Origin: Vulcanimicrobiota bacterium
Lineage (GTDB): Bacteria; Vulcanimicrobiota; Vulcanimicrobiia; Vulcanimicrobiales; Vulcanimicrobiaceae
Length of the DNA: 64,000 nt
Assembly: GCA_030041225.1 (NCBI GenBank)
Contig: JASHOG010000034.1
Coordinates: 1 to 64,000, forward strand
Reading direction: 5' to 3'
The translations under genes and the position numbers were made by a program. Of the stretch, positions 7,339-14,766 are shown piece after piece. Below the pieces are notes generated by a model. The model saw only the letters and a program-made list of their open reading frames with translations, had not been told where the DNA came from and ran no database searches. The number at the start of each line of letters is the position of its first letter. Position 1 is the first letter of the stretch.

Positions 7339-9165
7339 ATGGTGAACATGATGCTTCTTCCACTCGTTGTTGCGCTTGCGACACCGGCGCCCGTTCACGA
7401 GAGCGCAGCCGCGGTTCTCGCCCGCGTCAGGACGGCGACGCTCTCCCGGCCACTTTCCTCGATCCGGTCGATTCATACGGTGGCCTCCTTCGTCGCCCTC
7501 GGTCTTCGCGGACGCTCCGAGGCTTGGGTCGACGTGGTCCATCAGCGAGAGGCCTCGCGCACGACCGGGATTGGCCCTGTCGCCGGTGCACAAGGATGGA
7601 CCGGAAGTGTCGCGTGGGACGAAGATTCGTCGCGGATCGTGCGCATCAATGGTGGGCAGTCTGCGCGGATGCAGGCGATCGATTCAGCGTACATCGATGC
7701 GTACGCATATCTGCGAGCCGGTGCGGACGGCGCGGCGTTGACGTATGTCGGTGAACGCCACGAGGATGGGAAAGACTATGACATCGTCGACATAACCCCG
7801 GTCGGCGGAAGCACGCTCGAGTTTTGGATTGACCGGCGTACGAGCCTACCGGAGAGAATCGATACGACGATCGGGCTGACCTCGAGTACGACGGTCATGT
7901 CCGATTACCACCGCGTGAGCGGTGTCGAGATCGCTTTCGACGGAACGACCACGAGCTCCGAAGGGAACAGTCAGACCACGACGACGCAACACGTCTGGAT
8001 CGACGAGCCTGGGCTCGCGGCGCACCTGAAGATTCCGAAGTCGAGTGCGCATGACTTCTCGATCTCAGGTGGTACGTCGACCACCGTTCCACTCGACCTG
8101 CTCAACAATCACATCTTTGTGCACGTCATGCTCGACGGGAAGGGGCCCTTCACGTTTATCTTCGACACCGGCGGTGCGTTCATCGTAACGCCCGAGACCG
8201 CCGCGCTCCTTCACGCTCAGGCGAGAGGTGGAATGCAAATAGGTGGCGTCGGCGCGAAGACCGAGGGCGGCCAGTTCACGCATGTCGATCGCATCCAGAT
8301 CGGCAATGCGACAATCTTGAACCAAGATTTCGTCGTGCTACCGATCGGCGGTGCATTCGCCACCATCGAAGGCGCCAAGATCGATGGAATGGTCGGCTAC
8401 GAGCTTCCCGACCGCTTTCTGACGACGATCGACTACGCCGGCAGCACGCTCACGCTCGCGATGCCGGGAAGCGTCGAGCCCATCGGTACAGCAGTTCCTT
8501 TTGTGTTCGACGACTCAGTCCCGCTCGTTCCGTTCAGCACCGACGGTGTGGCAGCACGTGCCGAGCTCGATACCGGAAGCCGCGCCGCTCTCACCCTCTT
8601 CACGCCGTTCGTCGCTTCGCACCCGCAGCTCGCCGCCAAGGAGACCACGGCCAACGGCGTCGCGGGCTTCGGCGTCGGAGGCGCCTCCTACGCGAAGCTG
8701 GGGCGTACCGACGTCAGCATAGGTCCGTACGCGTTGAACGGCGTCGTTACGAACTTCACGACCCAGACCACCGGCGCTTTCGCGGATCCGACCGGACAAG
8801 CGAATCTCGGCGGCGATTTTTGGAAGCATTTCACGCTCACGCTCGATTATCCGCAGCAGCGCATCTATCTCGCACCTAATGCAAACTACACAACGCCCTT
8901 CGTATACGACCGCTCAGGACTCTTCCTGGCCGACGTGAACGGTAACTTCGTCGTCGTTGCAGTGCGTGACGACACGCCGGCATCAACGGCGGGGCTCGCC
9001 AAAGGCGATACAATTCTTTCGATCGACGGCAAGCCCTCGTCGAGTTACACGCTTCCGCAGCTCCGCACGCTGCTCATGGGAGAGCCGGGCACGGCCCTTC
9101 AACTGCACGTCCGCACCGGCACCGCCGAACGTGACGTGACGCTGACGCTCGAGAATTACATCTAG
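7339..9165 (+). CDS. exported retropepsin-like aspartic protease with C-terminal PDZ domain
   Basis: A 608-residue protein. A short N-terminal hydrophobic stretch (MMLLPLVVALATPAPVH) suggests export. Residues about 25-235 form a beta-rich region of unknown fold. Two aspartyl-protease lobes follow with FIFDTGGAFIV (Asp276) and ELDTGSRAALTL (Asp411), as in the aspartyl_protease_2 family, each Asp in a DTG. The last 90 residues are a PDZ domain (AVRDDTPASTAGLAKGDTIL). The ATG at 7339 follows a GGGGG stretch; upstream in-frame starts would put Arg-rich sequence ahead of the signal. Its stop overlaps the convergent nucleotidyltransferase stop. Confidence 0.88.
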   Translation: MVNMMLLPLVVALATPAPVHESAAAVLARVRTATLSRPLSSIRSIHTVASFVALGLRGRSEAWVDVVHQREASRTTGIGPVAGAQGWTGSVAWDEDSSRIVRINGGQSARMQAIDSAYIDAYAYLRAGADGAALTYVGERHEDGKDYDIVDITPVGGSTLEFWIDRRTSLPERIDTTIGLTSSTTVMSDYHRVSGVEIAFDGTTTSSEGNSQTTTTQHVWIDEPGLAAHLKIPKSSAHDFSISGGTSTTVPLDLLNNHIFVHVMLDGKGPFTFIFDTGGAFIVTPETAALLHAQARGGMQIGGVGAKTEGGQFTHVDRIQIGNATILNQDFVVLPIGGAFATIEGAKIDGMVGYELPDRFLTTIDYAGSTLTLAMPGSVEPIGTAVPFVFDDSVPLVPFSTDGVAARAELDTGSRAALTLFTPFVASHPQLAAKETTANGVAGFGVGGASYAKLGRTDVSIGPYALNGVVTNFTTQTTGAFADPTGQANLGGDFWKHFTLTLDYPQQRIYLAPNANYTTPFVYDRSGLFLADVNGNFVVVAVRDDTPASTAGLAKGDTILSIDGKPSSSYTLPQLRTLLMGEPGTALQLHVRTGTAERDVTLTLENYI

Positions 9166-10184
9166 GCGTCGTCGTTCGCGACGATAGCGTTTTTGAGGGT
9201 TTCACCGTTGCCGACGCTGTAGGCGGCTCCGACGATGCTGTCGCGCACGTCTCCGCCCTCCCCGATGATCGCGTTCGCCCATATGATCGACCGTTCGACG
9301 CGTGCCCCGCTCGCGACCAGCACTCCCTCTCCGATCACCGTCGGCCCTACGACAAATGCACGCGGACCGATACGCGCGCCCGAGCCGATCCATACGGGCC
9401 CATCGAAGTTCGCATCCACCGAAATCTTGGCATCCGGCGCTTCCCACTCAGCGTCCGTCTCCGGCAGTGTAAACCTCTTCAAGAGCAGATCCTCGGTGAC
9501 GCGGCGGTACTCGCCCGGAGTGCCGATGTCGCACCAATACGCGTCAGCCTTGAATCCATAGAACGACGCTTCGTCCTCTTGGAGTTTCGGGAAAACCTGC
9601 TTCCCAAAATCATACACGGTGTCGGCGGGGATCCGATTGAAGATTTCCGGCGAAAAAACATAGACCCCCGTATTGACGAGACGGCTGCGCTCCGTACCGG
9701 GCTTGGGCTTCTCTTGGAAACCGACGATCTTCCCGCGATCGTCAAGAACCACGACGCCGTACTCGCGAACGTCGTCGCGTTCGACGAGACCGATCGTTGC
9801 GAGCGCCTTGCGCTCACCGTGGAAGGCGACGAGTGCCTGCAAATCCAGGTTCGTCACATCGTCGCAGCCGATGACGACGAACGGGTCACTCTTCGCAAGG
9901 AACGGCTGCATGAGCTTTACCGCACCTGCGCTGCCGCTCAGCGCGGGCTCGTCCAGATACTCGATGCGCACGCCGAAACGGGAGCCGTCGCCGAGCGCAT
10001 CGCGAATGTCTTGCGCGAAATAGAAGAGATTCGTCGCGATCTCGCTGATGCCGAAGCCTTTGAGATAGCGAATAACGTGCGCGATATTCGGCTGTCCCAG
10101 GACGGGAACCAGCGGCTTCGGCACGGTCTTCGTCAGTGGATAGAGCCGCGTCGAGAGGCCGCCAGCGAGGATCATCGCTCTCAC
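9162..10184 (-). CDS. sugar-phosphate nucleotidyltransferase (mannose-1-phosphate guanylyltransferase-like)
   Basis: A 340-residue two-domain enzyme making NDP-sugars for envelope glycans. The N-terminal nucleotidyltransferase has MILAGGLSTRLYPLTKTVPKP (signature split here by the GG-x-S/G-T-R-L pattern) and VIGCDDV as the metal-binding Asp region. After residue 245 comes a left-handed beta-helix of hexapeptide repeats (GPVWIGSGARIGPRAFVVG). The GTG start at 10184 overlaps the wecG-like stop. A paralogue lies at 19288-20370. Specific sugar not determined. Confidence 0.88.
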   Translation of the reverse strand: MRAMILAGGLSTRLYPLTKTVPKPLVPVLGQPNIAHVIRYLKGFGISEIATNLFYFAQDIRDALGDGSRFGVRIEYLDEPALSGSAGAVKLMQPFLAKSDPFVVIGCDDVTNLDLQALVAFHGERKALATIGLVERDDVREYGVVVLDDRGKIVGFQEKPKPGTERSRLVNTGVYVFSPEIFNRIPADTVYDFGKQVFPKLQEDEASFYGFKADAYWCDIGTPGEYRRVTEDLLLKRFTLPETDAEWEAPDAKISVDANFDGPVWIGSGARIGPRAFVVGPTVIGEGVLVASGARVERSIIWANAIIGEGGDVRDSIVGAAYSVGNGETLKNAIVANDDA

Positions 10185-10918
10185 GACGCGGTCCTCTTAC
10201 GCAGCCGGAGCGCGTCGAGCACAACGAGACCGACGAATGCGGGAAGCGCCAACTGTCTGCGCCACCTCCTCGGCTCGCGCATGAGCCGGTACAGCCACTC
10301 GAGGTGCAGGCGCCGCCACGAGACCGGCGCTCGTCTCACGCGTCCGCCGATCACGTCGAGCGAGCCGCCGACACCGATGCCTACACCGCAGCCCGTCTCC
10401 CCTAGGTGCGCCGCCAGCCAATACTCTTGGCGCGGAAATCCGAGGCCGCAGAAGAGCACCTTCGCTCCACTCGAGCGGATGGCGCGCGCAATCGCTTCGC
10501 TTTCGGCATCGGCGAAGTAGCCATTGCGCGCACCGGAGATCACCAACCCCGGATGGCGCTGTTTCAGCGCTTGCGCCGCATCGTTCGCCACGCCTTCGGT
10601 GCCGCCGAGGAAATAGACGCCGCCGCCTTCACGCGCCATTGCGGCACACACCTGCTCGATGACATCGACGCCCGTCACGCGTGCGCGCAGCTTCGCCCCG
10701 TGGCGGCGCGCAGCCCAGAGTACGCCCACGGTGTCGCAGAGCGAGAGCGCGCTTGCGTTGACGATCTCGCGAAAGCGTGCGTCGCGCTGCGCATGGACAA
10801 CCATCTCCGTGCCGAGCGTCACGACCTGGGAAGCAGTGTCGCCCCGTGCGAGCCCCGTGATGCGCGACGTTGCTCCTTCCAGCCCAATATCGTCCAGCTT
10901 GCAACCCAGAATGAACAC
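10181..10918 (-). CDS. WecG/TagA/CpsF-family glycosyltransferase
   Basis: A 245-residue GT26-type enzyme that transfers N-acetylmannosaminyl-type sugars to lipid-linked precursors in other bacteria. Motifs: LGCKLDDIGLE, VTLGTEMVVHAQRD, LCDTVGVLWAAR, RVTGVDVIE, YFLGGTEGV, GLGFPRQEYWL and the Arg/Trp-rich C-terminus (EWLYRLMREPRRWRR) that contacts the membrane. GTG at 10916-10918 is chosen: it fits the family N-terminus, and further upstream the frame only runs through a copy of the dispersed repeat. Part of the lysine-operon transcript. Confidence 0.88.
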   Translation of the reverse strand: MFILGCKLDDIGLEGATSRITGLARGDTASQVVTLGTEMVVHAQRDARFREIVNASALSLCDTVGVLWAARRHGAKLRARVTGVDVIEQVCAAMAREGGGVYFLGGTEGVANDAAQALKQRHPGLVISGARNGYFADAESEAIARAIRSSGAKVLFCGLGFPRQEYWLAAHLGETGCGVGIGVGGSLDVIGGRVRRAPVSWRRLHLEWLYRLMREPRRWRRQLALPAFVGLVVLDALRLRKRTAS

Positions 10919-10924
10919 TACGCC

Positions 10925-10980
10925 GGTCCTTCGACTTCGCTCACTGAGTTTACCCCGAGCGCGCGAAGCGCAGATGACAA
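10925..10980. repeat. dispersed palindromic element, copy 1
   Basis: Intergenic copy between dapA and the wecG-like gene. It starts GGTCCTTCGACTTCGCTCAC and contains TTTACCCCGAGCGCGCGAAG, then ends in GATGACAA. The same blocks recur at 57030, 60040 and 63415, with a decayed copy at 49395. Confidence 0.75.
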
Positions 10981-10983
10981 GTG

Positions 10984-11892
10984 CTAGCGCTCGCTGTGCT
11001 CTCGCTGACGGTCCGGAAGATACGCGGCCAGCAGCGGTCGTAATCGCTCCGCTACCGTCGCGGGAACTCTGTCCAAGGGCAAGCGGCATTCACCGACCTC
11101 AAAGCCTAACTGCGCCATTGCCCACTTGATCGGGATCGGGTTCGTCGTCGCAAAGATCGCGTCGAAGAGCCCAAGCAACGAGGCGTTGATGCGCGCAGCC
11201 TCAGCGATGTTGCCGCTGCAAAAGGCGTCGAGCATTGCGCGGTACTCGCGCGAGCAAAGGTGTGAGGCGACGCCGACGATACCGTCGCCGCCGAGCGAAA
11301 GCGTCGGGAGGAAGAGATGGTCGTCGCCAGACCACACGATGAAGCCATTCGGACGATCGCGAATGATGGTCGCGATTTGCCTCAAGTCGCCGCTCGACTC
11401 TTTCACGCCGACGATATTCTTCTTGCGCCGTGCGATGTCGAGCAGAGTCTCCGGCAACATATTCGCGCCGGTACGCGACGGGATATTGTAGATGACGATC
11501 GGGAGGCTCGTCGCATCGGCAATCGCGCAGAAGTGCGCGATCATACCGCTCTGCGGCGGCCTGTTGTAGTACGGCACGACGGCGAGAATTGCATCGGCAC
11601 CGGAGTTCTCCGCTTCACGGACCGAGCGAACGGACTCGCGTGTGTCGTTCGAGCCCGCGTTCGCCATGACAATCGCTCGCCCCGAGATCGCCTCCTTCAC
11701 CGAGCGTATGAGAGCCGCGCGCTCAACCTCGTCGAGTGTCTGTCCTTCACCGGTCGATCCCGCGACAACGAGACCGTCGTTCCCGCGCCCGACAAGCCAG
11801 CGAGCCAGACGCTGCGCTTCCGCGAGATGCACGCCGCCGCTCGCATCGAACGGCGTCACCATCGCGGTGAGGATTTTACCGAGATCCCTCAT
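10984..11892 (-). CDS. dapA: 4-hydroxy-tetrahydrodipicolinate synthase
   Basis: A 302-residue TIM-barrel lyase condensing pyruvate and aspartate semialdehyde, first committed step to DAP and lysine. The Schiff-base Lys164 lies in GVKESSGD and Tyr135 in VIYNIPSRTG; the pyruvate-carboxylate loop reads AGSTGEGQTL, close to the usual G-T-T-G-E. The context (lysC, asd, dapB immediately upstream with 4-bp overlaps) makes DapA rather than another family member very likely. Its ATG overlaps the lysC stop as ATGA. Confidence 0.95.
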   Translation of the reverse strand: MRDLGKILTAMVTPFDASGGVHLAEAQRLARWLVGRGNDGLVVAGSTGEGQTLDEVERAALIRSVKEAISGRAIVMANAGSNDTRESVRSVREAENSGADAILAVVPYYNRPPQSGMIAHFCAIADATSLPIVIYNIPSRTGANMLPETLLDIARRKKNIVGVKESSGDLRQIATIIRDRPNGFIVWSGDDHLFLPTLSLGGDGIVGVASHLCSREYRAMLDAFCSGNIAEAARINASLLGLFDAIFATTNPIPIKWAMAQLGFEVGECRLPLDRVPATVAERLRPLLAAYLPDRQREHSER

Positions 11893-13112
11893 GTAACCGG
11901 ATCTCCTACGTCGAGACGGAAGCGGCTGTGCGCGGCCTGCTCCGCTCGGACGCCATCCTCAGCGGGAACGAGGACCGAGATCGTGACGTTGCTGTCGGTG
12001 CAGTGAATGATTTCGACGTTCGCCTCTGCCAGCGCGGAGACGAGCTCGTAGATCACGCCGGGCGCCTCGCGCATACCGTTCCCGACGACGGAGAGCTTCG
12101 CGCATCCTTCGCGCACGCGCACGGCGAGATTCAGGTCGCCAAGAAGACGCCGCACCTCCGCGCCTCGGTCGCCTTCGACGACGAACGCGACACCAGCCTG
12201 ATTGATCGTCACTTGATCGATCGAGATGGCGCCCTGCGCGATGCGCCGGAACATTTCGAGCTCGGTCTCCATGCGCATCGTGGGATGTTCGATGTCGCCT
12301 CGTATCACGCGAATCCAGGTCAGGCGGTCGGAGAGCGCAACGCCGGTCACCGGGCGATGGTGATCGACGCTCTCGTCGACGAGCGTCCCCTCATCGGTCT
12401 CGAGTCCACGGATACGATACCGCGTTCCGGTCCGATGCGCGTAGTCGGCTGCCTTCGAGTGCATCACCTTCGCACCGTGCTGCGCGAGCTCGCTCACCTC
12501 TTCCAACGTCGCGCTTTCGATCGTGCGCGCGCCCGGAATGCGCCGCGGGTCGGCGGTCATCACGCCGCTGACGTCCGTGTAGATGTCCGTGCGCTCCGCG
12601 CCCAACCCGTGGCCGATCGCGACTGCGGAGAGGTCGGTGCCGCCGCGGCCAAGCGTTACGACGACGCCGTTCTCGCTCGCGCCTTGGAAGCCCGCGACGA
12701 CCGGGACGACACCGCGTGCGAGCAGCTCGCGTAACGGTTGGGGATCGACTCGCCGAATCGTCGCGTCTCCAAAGCGCTCGTCGGTGACGATCCCTGCCTG
12801 CGCCCCCGTCACGGCGACCGCAGCGCACCCGTCTTCGTCGAGCTCCTGAGCAAAGATCGCTGCCGCGATCATCTCGCCGGTTGCGAGCAAGAGATCCGCG
12901 TTGCGCGAGGGCCCTGCACCATCGACGAGCGCGAGCAGCGAATCGGTCGCGTACGGCGCAGGCGCGCGTCCCATCGCTGAAACGACGGCAACGACGTCGA
13001 AGCCCTCCTCGAGTGCCTCACGCACACGCTGTCGCGCAAGCGCGCGCTGCTCCTTCCCGGCAAGCGACGTACCGCCGAACTTGAGGACGGCGAGGCTTTT
13101 CACGGCGCTCAA
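11889..13112 (-). CDS. lysC: aspartate kinase
   Basis: A 407-residue aspartokinase, first step of the aspartate amino-acid family. The kinase domain opens with VLKFGGTSLAG and includes TLGRGGTDLSAVAIG and YTDVSGVMTADPR. The C-terminal 140 residues hold paired ACT domains (ISIDQVTINQAGVAFVVEGD, LSVVGNGMREAPGVIYEL) for feedback control by lysine or threonine. The TTG start at 13112 overlaps the asd stop (TTGA); an internal GTG at 13103 is possible. Order asd-lysC-dapA matches DAP operons of Firmicutes. Confidence 0.95.
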   Translation of the reverse strand: MSAVKSLAVLKFGGTSLAGKEQRALARQRVREALEEGFDVVAVVSAMGRAPAPYATDSLLALVDGAGPSRNADLLLATGEMIAAAIFAQELDEDGCAAVAVTGAQAGIVTDERFGDATIRRVDPQPLRELLARGVVPVVAGFQGASENGVVVTLGRGGTDLSAVAIGHGLGAERTDIYTDVSGVMTADPRRIPGARTIESATLEEVSELAQHGAKVMHSKAADYAHRTGTRYRIRGLETDEGTLVDESVDHHRPVTGVALSDRLTWIRVIRGDIEHPTMRMETELEMFRRIAQGAISIDQVTINQAGVAFVVEGDRGAEVRRLLGDLNLAVRVREGCAKLSVVGNGMREAPGVIYELVSALAEANVEIIHCTDSNVTISVLVPAEDGVRAEQAAHSRFRLDVGDPVT

Positions 13113-14050
13113 CGCACGTAGCCCTTCGCGAGCAGGAGCTCCAGAATCTGCACGGCGTTCGTCGCGGCGCCCTTACGGAGCTGATCTCCCACGCACCATA
13201 GGGCGTACTCATTGCCGCCCAGTGCGCGAAGCCGCGCAACGTGGACGTCATCGGTGCCTTCGACCTCGCGTGGCGTCACGATCCCATCGCGATGGAAAAC
13301 GATTCCCGGTGCGCGCTCGAACGCAGCGGCGAGCTCTTCGACGCTCGTCTCCTGCTCGGTCTCGAAGAAGACCGCCTCCGAGTGTGCGGTGCGTACCGGA
13401 ACCCGAACGCAGAGGGCGCTGATCGCGAGATTCGGAAGGCCGAGAATCTTTCTCGTCTCCTCGCGCACCTTGTGCTCCTCACCACTTTCACCGTCCGGGT
13501 CGATCGCGCCGATGCGGGGGACGGCGTTCTCGGCCACCTCGCTCTCGCCGCGGTCGAACGCGTCCAGCGCGGCTCGCCCGGCGCCGCTCACGGCTTGATA
13601 CGTTGCGACGCGCACGCTACGCAGCCCGGCTGCGTCGCGCACCGGCGCGAGTGCCGCGCAGAGAATGATCGCGGTGCAGTTCCCTACCGGAAACAAACGC
13701 TGCTCCGCATGTACGTTCTCCCCGTTGATCTCGGGCACGAGCAGCGGCACGTCTGCACGAAGGCGAAACGTCGCGCTATTGTCGATCACGACCGCCCCAT
13801 TCGCCGTCAAGAACGGAACGTATTGCTCGCTCGCATCCTCGCCGCCGGCGAAGAACACGACGTCGAAACCGCGCAGAGCGTCGGCGCTCGTTGATGAAAC
13901 GCTCAGCTCCTCCCCTCGAAAGCTGATGCCGCCGGTGCGCGCTCGCGAAGCGAAGGCCGCGACGTGGTCGACCGGAAGCGCACGCTCCTCAAGCACGCGC
14001 AGCAGCGTTTCGCCCACGGCGCCCGTTGCTCCGACGACCGCTACGCGGAT
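13109..14050 (-). CDS. asd: aspartate-semialdehyde dehydrogenase, no canonical start codon
   Basis: Reduces aspartyl phosphate to the semialdehyde. The NADP-binding P-loop reads RVAVVGATGAVGETLL at the extreme N-terminus; catalytic Cys is in FPVGNCTAI (about residue 125) and the active-site His region in VPVRTAHSEAVF. The frame is open only from a TGA 30 bp upstream, and no ATG, GTG or TTG precedes the P-loop. The annotated start is ATC at 14048-14050, which would restore the normal N-terminus and overlaps the dapB stop by 10 bp. A GTG at 14017 would delete the P-loop. Either AUC initiation or a one-base sequence error. Confidence 0.88.
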   Translation of the reverse strand: MRVAVVGATGAVGETLLRVLEERALPVDHVAAFASRARTGGISFRGEELSVSSTSADALRGFDVVFFAGGEDASEQYVPFLTANGAVVIDNSATFRLRADVPLLVPEINGENVHAEQRLFPVGNCTAIILCAALAPVRDAAGLRSVRVATYQAVSGAGRAALDAFDRGESEVAENAVPRIGAIDPDGESGEEHKVREETRKILGLPNLAISALCVRVPVRTAHSEAVFFETEQETSVEELAAAFERAPGIVFHRDGIVTPREVEGTDDVHVARLRALGGNEYALWCVGDQLRKGAATNAVQILELLLAKGYVR

Positions 14051-14766
14051 GGCGCCGCCTCCGCATCGAGCAGTACATCACTGCCCACGACGAGGTGGTC
14101 GAGCTTCGTCACCGCGCGCACGGCAGCGATCATCCCGGGAACGAAAGCTTCACGGGAAAGCGAATCATGGCGGATCGTCAATACCTCACCGTCGTTGCCG
14201 AGCAATACCTCTTGGTGCGCCACCAGCCCACGCAGACGAACGCTATGAATCGGGATGTCACCGTTGCGACTGCCCGCCTCGATACGCTGCTTCGTCAGGA
14301 GCGCGGTGCCCGACGGCTTGTCCTTCTTTCCATCGTGATGCAGCTCGATGATCTCGATCGTTGGGAAGAAACGTGATGCTTCGGCTGCAAAGCGCAGCAT
14401 GAGCGCAGCACCAACGGAGAAGTTCGGCACGAGCATTGCGCCGATCTTTCTCTCGTCCGCCTCACGCGCGAGTGCCGTTCTGTCGAAATCGCTCCAACCC
14501 GTTGCGCCGATAACCGGCCGAACGCCGCGTCGCAGCGCATCCATCGCAATGTCCACGGACGACGGATAGACGGAGAGATCGAGAAGCACATCCGGCTTGG
14601 TCTCGTCGAGCAGTATCTGCAGATCGTCGTAGAGCGGTTCCTGCTGCGCTCCATCGAGCGCACGTACGAGACCGCCTACATACTCGAGGTCGTCGGCCCC
14701 TTGCAGCGCCGCGCACGCAACGCGGCCCATACGTCCAAGCGCTCCCGCAACCGCAACTCTGATCAA
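14041..14766 (-). CDS. dapB: 4-hydroxy-tetrahydrodipicolinate reductase
   Basis: A 241-residue NAD(P)H-dependent reductase of the DAP pathway. The Rossmann motif is VAVAGALGRMGR, the substrate loop ELHHDGKKDKPSGTAL carries the catalytic His-His and Lys, and the C-terminal AFVPGMIAAVRAV is typical. ATG overlaps the pcrA stop (ATGA). The enzyme feeds directly from DapA three genes downstream. Confidence 0.95.
   Translation of the reverse strand: MIRVAVAGALGRMGRVACAALQGADDLEYVGGLVRALDGAQQEPLYDDLQILLDETKPDVLLDLSVYPSSVDIAMDALRRGVRPVIGATGWSDFDRTALAREADERKIGAMLVPNFSVGAALMLRFAAEASRFFPTIEIIELHHDGKKDKPSGTALLTKQRIEAGSRNGDIPIHSVRLRGLVAHQEVLLGNDGEVLTIRHDSLSREAFVPGMIAAVRAVTKLDHLVVGSDVLLDAEAAPSA

Noticed and set aside
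10919-11089. Longer N-terminus for the wecG-like protein
   Set aside because: It would run through dapA and the dispersed repeat and add 56 residues unlike the family; GTG at 10918 fits.
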